From Cycas panzhihuaensis (taxonomy: Eukaryota; Cycadophyta): a DNA stretch of 64,000 bases. Under the pieces are notes generated by a model that worked only from the letters and a program-made list of their open reading frames with translations, searched no databases and had not been told where the DNA came from. The stretch's first letter is position 1. Every line of letters starts with the position of its first letter. Positions 24,340-36,139 of the stretch are shown piece by piece. The stretch lies in assembly GCA_023213395.1 (NCBI GenBank), contig CM041465.1, positions 105,903,741-105,967,740 of the forward strand. The letters are read 5' to 3'. The position numbers and the translations under genes are program-made.

Positions 24340-25029
24340 GAACTGGATCATGGCTCGGTATCAAGGCATTTGATTGTGCCTCAACGTCATGCAATATGAT
24401 ATTACTGTGCTTTCTGCATCAGCTTTCTGTAACACACGTACTTCTACCTACTTTGTCGTGTAGTCGGTTGCCACCAGGATGTATTGAGCTTTTGATCTGC
24501 ACGCGGTTGGTTTGATTGGCCCCATAAAATCAAGCCCCTATTTCTCGAATGGTGCCAAAGGTAATATGGGATGTAAAGGTTGGAAATCCTGTTGATTAGG
24601 TTTCCCCACCTACTGGCAATTGTTACACGCTTGAATCCATTTTTTGACATCCTCGAACATAGACGGCCACCAGAACCCAAACGTCAAAATCTTTCGCCAT
24701 GTGGCTAATTTCCCCATGTGGCCACTCGCTACTCCTTCGTGTGCCTGTGACATGATCTCGTTTATCTCGTGCGATCAAACACAACGTCGTAACACGTCGT
24801 CTGGCCCCAATTTATATAACTCTCCATTGATGAGTTGATAAGGCTCTGCTTTTCTGATAAAATTTCTTTTCCCCGTATGATCCAATTCTGCTGATACCTC
24901 TGTGGTTGCTAGATATTCTGGTATTCCCTCATACCAGTCTATTGGAACTGCTTCCACATTGAACAGAGCTGCATCTGGAAAATCATTTAGTACCCCGGTG
25001 GCTTTTTCTCTATTTTTGATTCTCGACAA
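24340..25029 (-). pseudogene. GypD integrase, truncated
   Basis: The connection and N-terminal zinc finger are clear (AHEGVASGHMGKLATW, CNNC), as is the first catalytic block GLDFMGPIKP near 24515 and ILVATDYTTK after it. Homology ends at about 24340 before the second Asp and the Glu. Next on the minus strand come a run of A (T17 on plus, 24312-24328) and the tandem repeat. Two of the three catalytic residues and the C-terminal domain are missing, so it could not have worked. Confidence 0.75.
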
Positions 25030-25039
25030 CTAATCAGGA

Positions 25040-26370
25040 ATGATATGGGCTTTACCAAGCTTTACAATAATTTTGAAAGAAAACTCCTGAAACAACATCA
25101 ACCACCTGCTGATTCATCCTCACATAATTGGTTTATTCACTAATTACATCAACGCTTGGTGATCAATAAAAAACAAGAATAGATTTGATAATAAATAGTG
25201 TCAAAACTTTTGCAATACGTATACCATACCGAGTGCTTCCCTCTCCGTTGTTGTATAATTCTGCTCAGCTATTATGAGTTTTCAGCTGGCAAAGTAGATT
25301 GGATGATTTGTTTTGCTGTCACTGGGCTGTGCTAATACGCATCCAATGGCATATTGTGACGCATCCACATGCATGTGAAAAGTCTTCTTCTAATCTGGGA
25401 ATCACAATATAGGTGTTGCTACATTGGCTTGTTTCAATGTTTCAAACGCTTGTTGCTATTCTTCTATCCATGCCCATTCAATATTCTTTTTTAACAACTC
25501 TTCTAGGGGTCCAGATATGTATGTATACCCCTTAATAAACTTTCTATAGTACCCTATTAATCCCAAAAAACCTTTTAGTTGCTTTCTCGTAAGTGGCGTG
25601 GGGAAGTGCAAAATGGCAGATACTTTTGCTGGATCTATCAGCAACCCTTCCTTGCTGACTATATGCCCCAATAAGTTCCTGAAGGGTACCAGGAAGGTAT
25701 ACTTTTCTGGATTAAGACACAACTTATTTTCCTGGCATGTTTACAACATTTCCCTCAAATTCTCCATGTGATTTTTCATCAGTCCATACAACGTGCAGTC
25801 ATCCAAGAATATAGCAACTTTTTTTCCAATAAACTTCTGAAAGATATTAATTACAATCCGCTGGAATGTAGTTGGTGCATTCGTAAGACCGAATGGCATA
25901 ACTTTGTAGGCTTATGTTCCCCATTCTATTACGAATGTAGTTTTTGCCTAATCTTCTAGGGCAATCTGCACTTAATTATACCCATTGAATCCGTCTGTGA
26001 AGGAATAAATCTCATTTCCTCCAATTGCTTCTAAAATATCCTCTATAAAAGGCAACAAGAATGGATCCTTCTTTGTCACCTTATTCAACTGTCTGTAATC
26101 CACACAGATGCAAATTTTCCCATTTTTCTTGGGAACTACTACAACAAGGCTCACCCAATCACTGTAGTCAATTTCGTAGATATAACTCGCTTCCAATATT
26201 TTGTTAAGCTCAGCCTTCACTTTTTCTTTGTATTTCAGATTCATCCAGTATGGTCTCTGTTTCACTAGTTTTGCATCCTCTACTAAATCAATGTGATGCA
26301 TTCTTATCTCTGGAGGAATGCCTTTCAGGTCCTTATACGACCATGTGAATACGTCACGGAATTCTTCAAA
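25040..26370 (-). pseudogene. GypD RT and RNase H remnant
   Basis: RT has VPKKNGKICICVDYRQLN, SFTDGFNGYN (first Asp) and IFLDDCTLYG (catalytic FLDD). The thumb and connection read LNPEKYTFLVPFRNLLGHIV. RNase H keeps all acidic sites: HVDASQYAIGCVLAQ, EREALGM and FFIDHQALM. Frames agree over most of the region (25456-26301), with stops from TGG and CAG codons near 25738, 25950 and 26365. A non-chromoviral (OTA-type) gypsy is the best fit; FLDD and a complete RNase H set it apart from the Tat copies. Confidence 0.8.
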
Positions 26371-26373
26371 TAA

Positions 26374-27246
26374 CTACTGGGATTCTGCTACTGTATGAGG
26401 ATCCCAATAGTTTCTGATTTGAATGAATTTAGGATTTTCTTGACTACCAACATTAATCTCTATAGTTTTTAACTTTGTTACACCCACATCTTCTATATTT
26501 CTAGTTTTGTGTCCTGGAGCATCTTCTAGCTTTCTTTCTCCAACATTGAATTCTGTAAATTCTGTAGGATAGTTCATAACTTCTTTTTCTTCACTATGTG
26601 TAGACTCTACCTCTTCTTGGTCTGTTAGGTGTTGTTCTAATTTTATACTCATTACTCTAATATGTTTTAGGATTTTATCTATTTCTTTGTTATCAGAAGT
26701 ATACCTAAAGGTTTTTATGAAGGATTTCTTTAAGTTTCCCCAAGTCATATCTAAATTTTGTTCCTTCCCTAGGAACCAGTCCTTTGCTACTCTCCCCAAG
26801 GTATGGTAAAAATAGTTAGGCCAATTATATTTAGGTATACTTAAGTATCTCTATTTTTGTTTACATTTCTGTATGTGTTCCCTAGGATTGTGACCTATAT
26901 AGAATACGGGAATGGTTAGTTGTGTTGGATGATCGAACCGTATTCGAAACATTGTTTGTAAATCTTTCCAATTCCTAAGAGTGGCTCAGTGGGATAGGTA
27001 CTAGTACCAAGCTTTTCCCCGTAAGGTTAGTACTAAGTCCTACTGCCATTGGGTTTTATCCCAATTCCCATGTTCCATAAAATACTCAACACAATGTGTT
27101 AAATGGATGGTCCCATACAATTGCTCCCCATAGAATGGTTTAATATAGTTCCCAATGTAAATTTGATGGTTTATTTCCTCTGGTATGATGACTCTTTTAT
27201 CTAGACCAGAATCGCTAAAAGTACTTACCAACCATCCTCCTTCCAT
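26374..27246 (-). pseudogene. GypD gag-like spacer between protease and RT
   Basis: In frame with RT. Two blocks have the look of a Ty3 capsid domain: TLRGKAWY...NWKDLQTMFRIRF (about 26930-27030) and TLGRVAKDWF...TWGNLKKSFIKTF (about 26710-26805). The element's real gag has TLRGVPLAWY...PWAKLKKAFEERF at 29560-29640. A variable acidic linker follows (26380-26650). This is an unusual place for capsid-like sequence. Confidence 0.55.
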
Positions 27247-27354
27247 TTCCCCAATTTTGGTGCCAATGGTTGGAAGAGATCTGTGGCTGGGTGGGTGTAC
27301 CTCTAAGGAAGAGGAGGAAGGAATATTACTTCCTTCCTCAGGTTGTAATAAGGC

Positions 27355-27379
27355 GGGGGGGGGGGGGGGGGGGGGGGGG
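27355..27379. repeat. G25 homopolymer
   Basis: Twenty-five G in a row on plus (C25 on the coding minus strand, read as polyproline). The reading frame differs on the two sides, as expected from slippage. Its exact length in the assembly is doubtful. Confidence 0.9.
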
Positions 27380-28260
27380 TAAGGAATCTATCTCAAGACC
27401 CACACCTGAAGTAGATGGGATGTCAGGATTACTATTAACTACTAAAAAACTACAAAATTTATTAGGTAAACTAAGGGTTTGTTGGTCTAGGTTATTATCA
27501 TCCCTTAAACTATCATTAGTCAGCATATATTCAAAAGAATCTGAATTATGATCAATGTCTATAGTTACACATTTAGATAACAAATTACATTTATAAGAAA
27601 AAGAGTTTACTTCATGCGCATCTTGTAGTTAGTAATCCACGAACCTCATACCGTGTTCGTCATCTGAAGAGTTGTATATCTCCCAAAAATCTATCGGTTC
27701 TTCTTGCTGGTGGTTAGTTGACATGGTAGGCTCTTCCGCTGTATGGTAGAGATGTTCTTCCCCAATGGAAGAGAATGTTGTGTCACTCGTAACTATTGTG
27801 CTGGATCCTTCATCTGGAATCATTTCGATCAAGATTTTTCCCAGCATCAGCAATACTACCTTATTTCCGTTATCTGTTAAGGTGAAGGTTACATTTTTCC
27901 AATTTTAGAGGCATTGTGTTTTATACAACCATGGCCTTCCCAAGAGTACTAGATAGGGCATCGCTCCTTTCTTTGTTTCCATGATCGTGAAGTCAATTCT
28001 CACCACTATCCCTGCCACATTTACCTTGATGTTGGCCAATCTCCCCATTGGTCATACCAATAGTTTGTTAGCCAATTTTAATGAATAGGTTGCTGCTTCC
28101 AGCTTCGGGCTTCCCAATTTATGCCATGTTGAAGCTGGTAACATGTTCACTACTGTGCCTCCATCAACGATTACCTTGGGAATGTTTCTCCCAAGACTGT
28201 CATGGTTACCATTGGATCCATATCAAATGATGGTATGATTTGCTTTAGACTCTTGGTGAT
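27380..28260 (-). pseudogene. GypD protease and following linker
   Basis: Aspartic protease with IVDGGTVVNMLP (active-site Asp in DGG) near 28150 and the LLGRPWLYKTQC strand near 27930. It is followed by an acidic Ser-rich linker (27338-27853; EMIPDEGSSTIV, EEPIDFWEIYNSSDDE) that runs to the polyproline tract. The frame changes once between 28260 and 27853. Processes the gag-pol polyprotein in intact relatives. Confidence 0.7.
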
Positions 28261-28299
28261 TCCCCACTGTAACACTCCTCCTTTGATCTAATCGATAAC

Positions 28300-30429
28300 T
28301 TAGCATAGAGGAATGGTCAACTGCAGCTGCTTTACCAAATTTTCCATTAACAACAACATTCTAGGAATATCCTCTACTGGCAATCCTTTAAAAAGTTCCT
28401 CCATTTGCACCATTTGGGGCTTAACCTTAGGTTCTTCTAGTAGATTTTCTTGTTCCTTTTGTTTATTCTTTTGTACATAGACATATTTGGTCTCTGGTTT
28501 ACCTATTGGTAATGCATTCTCTTCCCAGACTAGGCCATCTAATACTTGTTTTGCTTTTCTATATCGATCCATTTCTGTCGATGGATCCAGATATCCTTCA
28601 CTCAATTTCTCTTTCTGTTTGTTTTGTAGTTTGACATTTTTTGTTTCTAGTATGATTGTCATTAGGTTGGTCACTTTGGCCTTTCCTTTACAATCTTCTG
28701 TTTTATGGTTGCTTGGACCATAGTTATTACATACGAATGACTTCTGTTCGTATTCTTATTTTGTTGGGCATTCTGACTTCTAGTGCCCGAACTATAGACA
28801 GATGAGGCATCTACCCATTGGTGGTTTTTTCCTCGAGGGTTCTAGTGCGCCTCTCATTATATAGACATTTTGAGGTGGGTTGCCTCCCCTTCCCCTACCT
28901 CATCCTCTGAAGGCCTTTCCCCTAGGATTGTAGAAACAATCCTTAGTTGTATGCGTATCAACGTCGCATATATGGCACCATCTCTCTTATTGGTGCAACG
29001 CACGATTTTTTAAATTCAAGCCAGACTCCTTAGTGGTATGTGAATTTTCTTCACAAATGTGGCACCATTTGGTTACTCTTCCAACATGGTCCTTCTTTTT
29101 TGGTGTTTCTTCTTCTTTTTGATTATTTCTAATTTTTAATCTAGCCACTTCTTTTCTTAATGCTTCCAGCTCCGATTCCTCTTTTGCTATCCCTACCTGG
29201 CAGAAGAGTCAGTTGTACTGATTTTGCTTCAATTCTCTAATCTCATCTTGTAATTTTAGCAGCAAGGAGTCTTGTTCCCCTACCTGTATGTCCATCTCTA
29301 TTTCAAAATCTAATGCTAAATCTTGGGCATTCTTAAACGATTTCAGTGGATGAGCATGCATCATGGCTCGCAATTTTTTATTCAACCCTCTTACAAAGTA
29401 GTTTTTCATATTGTGATCTGTTATTGTCTCATTAATCATGCTGGCCGTAATGATTTTCATTCTGCTAATGTAGGTTAGGACGGATTCTCCCAGCCTTTGT
29501 CTGATTTCTCTTAATGCGATTTCCACTACTTTATTACTGTGAAATTTTTGAAATCTTTCTTCGAATGCTTTCTTAAGCTTTGCCCATGGCTCATTCTTAT
29601 TTGTTTCCTTGTACCACGCCAAGGGTACTCCTCTCAATGTACAGGCAAACTGTGCTTTGATTTTGTCTTCATCTGTGATCTTTTTTACATCAATAAGATT
29701 CTGAAATAGATACACATGCTTTGCTACATTTGAAGTATCATTAAAAATCAGTTTTCCAAAGTCCCTATAGTCATCTATTTTGGGAGATTACAACTGTCCC
29801 CTACTTGGTGGTGATTTTTCCTTTCTCCCCTCCTTCGGGGATGCACTAGGAGTGCCTACCACTGTATTATCTTTCCCAAATAGCAGATTCTTGAATGGAG
29901 TTTTAATGTGTATAGGTTCCACTACTCCTGGAACTTGTATAGTCAATGGTGTCACTGTAATATATGATTGATCAGATCCCCTTTTTCTCGAATCTTTGAA
30001 AAGCTATCTCGTTAGGTTATTCTCCCAATATGTTGAGGGACCTTCATCTGCCTTCTTTTCACTATCACTTAGGTCCTTCAGACTGTCCTCCACTAGTATA
30101 CTTCTCTCTTTTAAGGTTTCTTGATGTTTATCATCCACTTTTAGTTTCCCTTCAATCTCCAGGCTAAACAAATCATCTCTGATTGGGGCTGGTGTCAATA
30201 CCATATGTTCGCCATTAGTTCCTTCTTCTTGAGGTGTCTGGGCTCCACTTGCCTCAAATCCTTCAATGGACTATCCCTTAGTCTCATTGTTCTGTGAACT
30301 TAATCACCTCACCCTTTGGAGTTTTGATTCCTTTGACCATCTTAGTGCCCTTTGTCTGCTGGTCTCCTTTTCCTTGGGTGAAGTATCCTTCTGGGGCTCC
30401 TCCAACCTTGAAGGTCTCTTAGGTGGCAT
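28300..30429 (-). pseudogene. GypD gag with four CCHC zinc knuckles
   Basis: Starts at ATG 30429 (MPPKRPSRLEEP). The charged N-terminal region reaches 30004. The capsid domain is at 29209-29715 (FACTLRGVPLAWYKE, REIRQRLGESVLTYISRM, YFVRGLNKKLRAMM), followed by a short coiled coil. Four knuckles in one frame come next: 29023-29064 (CHICEENSHTTKES, last Cys lost), 28936-28977 (CHICDVDTHTTKDC), 28768-28809 (CLIC...H....C) and 28690-28731 (CNNYGPSNHKTEDC, second Cys to Tyr). A Lys-rich tail follows (28300-28674). The frame is constant over about 1.4 kb (28300-29715), with stops only. Confidence 0.8.
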
Positions 30430-30569
30430 TGGAAGGTCCCTTGGCTACCGGTGGCTTAGTTACAACCCACCATCATGACGGTAGCCAGGGTCCTCTACCC
30501 TTTACACATTCTTTTCTTTGAAACCCCTAGGCCCTGTCCCTCCTCAACAGACGTAGGTAATAGAACCAA

Positions 30570-31410
30570 TGTTGATTGCTAGGGGATCTTATTATACTTA
30601 CAAGATACCTCTTTCACTTGTCAAGGTTACACAGTGCTATAGTCTAGTTCAGGATACTGTCAATATGGTCATTCACATACATTCCACATATATTTCATAG
30701 AATTACACCACAATGGTACATAGCAGTATAGAAATCAATACATACTCAGCAATTCATCATCACAACACAAAGAATACACCACTTTCTACGTAACTCTTCC
30801 TTTTATTAAGTAATCAAGTCAATTACAAAGAGACTAGAATGCATTCCTAAGCATTCCAGCAACATACATTCCTTCTGTTACATATGTGTACCCAGATGGT
30901 ACTTATCATACAGTGCTGCTCCAATTGGTTGACATACGTGCTGGCTTCTGCACCTTTACGTACCCATGATAATTGGCTCTCACCCTAACCTGGTGGTTCA
31001 TACATACCTCCTTAAGTACTCATGTTGGTACCTTTTAGCTGAAGGGTTATGACTACCTGTCATAACTGTACCCCTTCAGTCATACGTACCCATTCATTAA
31101 ACACTTGTTTAGGTACTTAATTAATTATCCTTTATATCTGTATGTCCATACGTACGTCTGGCAGCTCAATAGGCCTTCACTGGTCCCTTTGAGTCATGCG
31201 TACCACTTCCACTTAGTTCCATTCTGCCGTTGGTACATATTTATCATACGTACCTATTCCAGGTACATACCTATCATACGTACCCAGAATGTTGATTTCT
31301 CTGTCATTTTGCCTCGTGCGTACCTCCGTACAGTCCGTACCTGCATAACTCAGGTTACTTGACCTACCTCTGGTCTTCTCATAGCCATAGGATCATTTTA
31401 GAGTCCAACA
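30570..31410 (-). repeat. GypD 5' LTR (841 bp)
   Basis: Starts TGTTGATTGC, ends GTCCAACA; partner of 21533-22368. The minus-strand bases after its end read TTGGTTCTATTACC; no tRNA match is clear to me. Confidence 0.92.
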
Positions 31411-32393
31411 CCCAAGAGTAGAAAAGGGTTGTGGAAATGAGTCTAGAATGGCAAAACGAGCCAAACAAGTATAAACTCAGGCATGCATGGGCGTGGCACA
31501 CAAAACGAGATAGAAGGGCCCTGCAGAAAGGTGCAACGATGAGGTGCCATAAATGCATTTGTGATAGAGGGCAAAAAGGGCATCAAAAGGGTACAATGGG
31601 CAACAGGGCCAGAAGACAAAGGTGATCAGAGAAATGGGACAGTTCCAACGGCTGTCGCGAGACCAAAAATGGAGGTAGTGCCCGTCAAGGCCCCCACCTA
31701 TATAAGGAAATTCAATAGAAAATGAATTCATTTTCACTGGCTCTCGTGAGAAATTAGAGCCATTTCCTTACGCAGCAGAGCGCCACCTGATTTTAGAGGC
31801 ACACGGGGGGAGATCAGACCATTGGATCTGAGCGCAGAGAGAGCCAGTAGGATCAGCAGGACGTGATGGCGACAGCGAGACCAGATCTAGTGAGTAGATC
31901 TTACGAAACCTATCCTGTTTCAAAGTTTTAAATTCAGTGATTTTTGTTAATTTTTAGGTAGTTTTTGTACCCCATAAGGGCAAATGATGGCCTCTCGGAG
32001 TCTGAATTGGACCCAGAAAGATGGGGGACCTGGGCATTAGGGAGCCACAGCCGGTGGGTCCACCCAAAGGATTTTTTTTAATTTTTGGGGCAAAAACCCC
32101 CTCCTTTGGGGGGGTGCCATTCATACTGCGGCAAAGATCGTGGTGCTGTGATCTTTACTGCGGGGCCCCGATCACCGCGGGACTCAAGTTAAACTTTGTG
32201 GTACCGTGAAGTTTAGCGCGGTACGGAGGTAGATCTATAGAAAAAAGAAGATGAGGGGCCATGATGCCCCAAATCTCAAGTAAAAAGAGCTAGGAGATAG
32301 CCAGGAAGATAGAAGACTGACATAGACTTGATTTTGATTAGTTTGTGATGTTGGTAGGCTGTTCTCATGGTGGATAACCGCAAGAACATAGGT
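31411..32393 (+). promoter_or_regulatory. TatC promoter and leader of antisense PMD gene
   Basis: Left part (31411-31698) matches TatF 51664-51954, upstream of the TATA box. TATATAAGG lies at 31699-31707. Next come a conserved transcribed-looking leader (CATTTTCACTGGCTCTCGTG), a GTGAGT after CCAGATCTA at 31890, and the motif cluster at 32123-32224. The 5' exon could run to 31889 and an intron from 31890 to 32391, just before the ATG. All of these elements are repeated at the same spacing in TatF. Confidence 0.6.
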
Positions 32394-34253
32394 ATGGAGA
32401 TGTTGAGCTATATAGAGATGATGTCCAGAGAGGACAAGGGGATTTTGCAGAGGTGTGGCCTATTCAAGGCCCTGAAGACACCTCAGCTCACATCAGATCA
32501 GAGGCTATTAGTTGATATTATATCTCACTAGGACAGGAGGAGGCATGTTTTCCACCTACCCCAGGTGGGGGATGTGATGGTAACGCCGAGGAATATATGG
32601 TAGATTTTGGGAGTACCAGCAACTGGGAGGCCGATGACACTCAGAGCGCTGCCTAGCAATGAGGCAGCACATCGGGAGGCAGTAGCATTTTTTATAGGGA
32701 CGGATAGGTAGGAGAGAAGAGGAGTCCCTCTCTAGACGATGGTGATGTCCAAGATTCCTCAGGTAAGGAAACTTATTACATTATACATTTTGTTCTAGGT
32801 TTCCCAGAAACAGAACTATAAAGACATCCCTGGGGGATGGATGGATGTAGTGCGCCACTGTGAAGCAGGCGAGAGGATGGACTGGTCCACCCTGATAGCA
32901 GTGAACCTCGTCACACAGCTTGATACTATTAAGACAACTGATAAAGGAGGACTGTCATATAGCACATTATTACAGTGCTAATCTTTTGATCACTTCGGAG
33001 CAGTGGCACCAGCGGGGGGACCACACCCCATTGCAGAGTGGGCCCCGATGGTCCAAATATGGTAGACTAGACTTAGAGGGACAGAGGATTAGGCCCATGT
33101 CTGGCACTCAATGGAGGTGACATCGCTGGACCTCCTCACCATGACAGATTATACGGTAGATCCATATAGAGCAGTGAGGTGGGACAACGACGACGACGCA
33201 GGCAGAGCAGGGATGCTCCCAGGTGACAATGATGATGACGATGGAGGAAATGGGGCCAGCCCATCACGGCCTGCAGAAGAGGTAGGTCCATCAGGGACAG
33301 CAGGAGGAGCAGCAGGACCATCCAGGACTGCCAGAGGAGAGGCAGGCCCATGAGGGGCTGTAGAGGAGAGCAGGGGGCCAGTGACGAGGGCCTGCAGACT
33401 ACAGATCGTGAGGAGATTCAAAGAGGTGACAGCTGAGCTAGTCCTGATGAGGAGAGAGGCCTAGGCAAAGGTGGTACCTAAGGAGGAGGTACCAGCAGCT
33501 GGCGAGGAGCCAGGAGGAGAGGTCATCACATGAGCAGAGGAGCTAGTGGCCATGACAGGTGAGGCCTAACCCTTTCCTCAGTTATTTAATAGCCAGATAG
33601 ATGGTTTGATTTGGTTTTATTTTGGCATATAGTTGGATATATACTAACACATAGTATGTTGGATTTGTAAGTACTGTGGAGGTCAGGTGGTTGGTAGAGG
33701 CTATGGTGAGGGAGATGTTCTCTCAGGTGTATGTAGAGGGGCAACCACCCATCTAGGCAGAGGATGTACCTAGATCGACAGGTGCACACATGGCGGCATT
33801 CGCCCCATTGGCAAGGGCAAGAGACATCTGGGCTGCAGAGCCCAAGAGTACATGGCATTCCGAGGACAGATGCAGCGGGAGTTGGATGAGGCTAGGGGCG
33901 AGCGAGACACATTGTAGAGACAAGTACAGGCTCTAGATGCTTAGGGCAGAGTAGGTTGAGACACAGGGAGCATGGTCCAGATAGCAGTACTGGAGGAGCA
34001 TCTAAGAGGAGTGGAGAGTGAGAGAGATTGTATCCAGGCCAGATACGATCAGCTGGTAGACCAAGTGGCATTAAGGTTGAGTAGGAGCAGGACGTACAGC
34101 CACACGACAGCGACGACCCTGAGATGGCCACGTGATGAGGGGAGAGAGGTAGGGAGCTCACAGAGGCCTAGGAGGAGCCTCGGAGGGATGTGGTTCCTAA
34201 GAGAGAGATCACACAGGCTAGGAGATGGTACCCTAGGAGCGGGGCAGCAGTAG
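32394..34253 (+). pseudogene. TatC antisense plant-mobile-domain (PMD) gene
   Basis: Exons 32394-33558 and 33672-34253, on the strand opposite to gag-pol. Exon 1: start ATGGAGATGTTG, then a PMD-like region (RRRHVFHLPQVGDVMVTPR, then TGRPMTLRALPS). Next come IPGGWMDV, the WF-DHF-like block and VTSLDLLT, then an acidic Gly/Asp/Ala-rich linker from 33180 to 33350. Exon 2 encodes an arginine- and glutamate-rich coiled coil (VAVLEEHLRGVESERDCIQA-like) and ends at TAG 34251. Breaks: TAG at 32530 and near 32806, TAA near 32981, TGA at 33351. The protein probably is nuclear, as PMD proteins are; its job in the element is not known. Confidence 0.7.
33559..33671 (+). other. Intron of TatC PMD gene (113 bp)
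   Basis: ACAG|GTGAGGCC at the left and TTGTAAG at the right. AT-rich between GC-rich exons, with stops in every useful frame. TatF has the same intron (53851-53962). Confidence 0.65.
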
Positions 34254-34870
34254 AGTAGGACACATGTATTTTATTTTGGTAGGGAAGAGCACGGGCCTCT
34301 AGGGGGTCATATATAGACTCATATGATTGTACCCCCTCGGCAAGGACATCGGCTTCCCATATGTACGATGTAACATATGATATTGGTGTATATATATAGA
34401 CGGGGCAATTGGTGCCCTATTTTGATATGTGATGGTGTGTATATCATATGCGATAGATGACATGTATGTTTTGTTATGTATGTTATAGATGTTTTGTTAT
34501 ATGATGGACGTATTTCCTTCCATGCATGGCCATATATCTAATAGGAGCACACACGTCCACTATGAGTAGAGGTGATAGAGAGGTGTGAGGTTAGAAATAG
34601 AGCAATACACATGTGCATGGAGAAGCATAGTGGGATATGCGAAGAAAACAACAGGCAAGAGAGAGGAGTAACGGTACTCCAAAGCATCGTCCTAACTGGG
34701 GGATGCCCAAATAGGAAGACAAAAGGTCCCAAGAGGATAGGGGAACATGGGCTCTGCGAGAGGAACCAGGAAGAAACGAGAGAAGCCATCTTAAATTTCC
34801 ATTCCACCCATGGTTGGGAGAAATAGGAGCAACTTAAGATGGTAGTTTAGGCTCATTTCAGAGCGTAAAG
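34254..34870. other. TatC spacer after PMD gene
   Basis: Matches 54583-55260 (TatF) and 9259-9930 (TatB). It holds the hairpin CGGGGC...GCCCTA at 34401-34419 and a short TATATATA run. The pol side ends at the deletion junction at about 34862-34880. No gene seen. Confidence 0.7.
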
Positions 34871-36130
34871 AGAGAAAAATGTGTGGCTAGACCCCATAAG
34901 GGCAGCGGTAGTCACACGCAAGATAGGAGATAGGTGATGAAGGGTAGGCCCAATGTGGCTAGGCCTACCAATAAACTTGCTATGGTTGAAACTAGATGAG
35001 TGCAACGGACCTGGCACACGATGGATCATGTGGCAAGGTTGCATTTGAGTAAGAGTGGCTGTAGTCCTAGATAGGGATCTAGAGCGCGAAGAAGAAGTGC
35101 CTCTACGAGTGGTTTGTCGATGCAGGTACCTACGTGAAACCACTCGGGGAGACTGAGGAGGTGAAATAAGTGGCTGGTTAAGGACCAGCGGCTCGGGAGT
35201 CAGTGTGGAATGAAGAGAAGTAGAATATCTGACTGAGATATCCCCCTAGGTGCTCGTGAAACTAGGGTGACACGTCGAGGAGAGGGCTCGTAACCCTCAC
35301 TATCCGACTCGGAATCACCCATGATGGCTAAGTAACTGTAACCACCTATACCAATAGGAGCAAACTTGACTAGGTTTGGCTCATGACATGGCATAGGGTC
35401 TAACTGATGAAGGTTAGTCTCCTAAAACAAGGGCCCCACATAAGGGGTAGCCTCCTCAAGATCACTATCTTCATCATCGAAGATAGCCTGGCAGGCTAGA
35501 TGAGAGGTGTGAGACGACATAGGCTCACGGGTGAAAACTTTAACTCATCCTTCATGGACAAATTTAAGTTGCCCCCAATGCATAGAGCAAATTGCCCCCA
35601 TTTGGTTGAGCCATGGTCAGCCCAACAAGAGGTTATACTCCACGTTGATATCGAGTACAACAACTTCGACATAAATAATTTTCCCTCCTAAGGTGAGGGA
35701 AAGGGAGACTATCCCTAAAGGGGACTTCTTAGTCCCATCATACCCTTGCCATTTCCAAGGGACAGACTCAAGACCTATTATGCCTAACTCCTTGAGCATA
35801 CGCGTAGGCATAGCATTAATCGAAGAGCCATTATCTACAATGGTCCTCTTTATGATAAAATCAGGTGTGCCAATAGTAATGACGAATGGGTAATGCAAAA
35901 GCTTCTCACGCTTACTAGGAGATGGGAGATCTCTGGGATCAAATGAGATGACAGGTGATCCATGGGAGGTAACACTTACCACATAGATGGAAGCATCTTG
36001 TTGGCCAAGAGCTTCAAGAAGAAGAGCACGTTGCTTAGGGCAGATTCTCAAGACTCCATCAAGGACATCCCCACAATGATGGTATGAAGCTCGTTAATGA
36101 TAGAGAAAGGCCTACCCTTCGTAGGTTGGG
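34871..36130 (-). pseudogene. TatC protease and shortened linker; RT to integrase deleted
   Basis: Protease in 35617-36051: RTIVDNGSSINAMP (active-site Asp), then VEYNLLLG. The linker follows at 34871-35394 (MPCHEPNLVKFAPIGIGGYS), as in TatF residues 235-255 of pol. About 3.4 kb present in TatF, from mid-linker through RT, RNase H and integrase, is absent. The linker joins directly to the spacer beyond integrase near 34870. A frameshift lies between the two parts. Confidence 0.8.
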
Positions 36131-36139
36131 TAAGCGCCC

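Larger units (their letters stand above)
21533..31410 (-). mobile_element. GypD: Ty3/gypsy element of another lineage, nested in TatC
   Basis: A 9.9 kb element with two LTRs (836 and 841 bp, about 7% different by eye over the first 230 bases, mostly transitions), inserted between the aRNH and the PMD promoter of TatC. Flanks CCCTAG and CCCAAG form an imperfect TSD; TatF shows the empty site near 51664. Minus-strand order: gag, protease, gag-like spacer, RT, RNase H, truncated integrase, tandem repeat, accessory ORF. It is not a Tat of the other copies' type: RNase H keeps all its acidic residues, and no aRNH or PMD gene is seen. Confidence 0.9.

Noticed and set aside
27270-27551. Plus-strand ORF with a glycine run
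   Set aside because: Shadow of the G25 tract on the non-coding strand of GypD.
30541-30569. tRNA-Met type primer binding site for GypD
   Set aside because: The bases after the LTR (TTGGTTCTATTACC) begin like TGGTATCAGAGC but diverge after five bases; no convincing match.
33111-33353. Separate small acidic protein gene on plus
   Set aside because: It is the linker part of PMD exon 1, not an independent gene.
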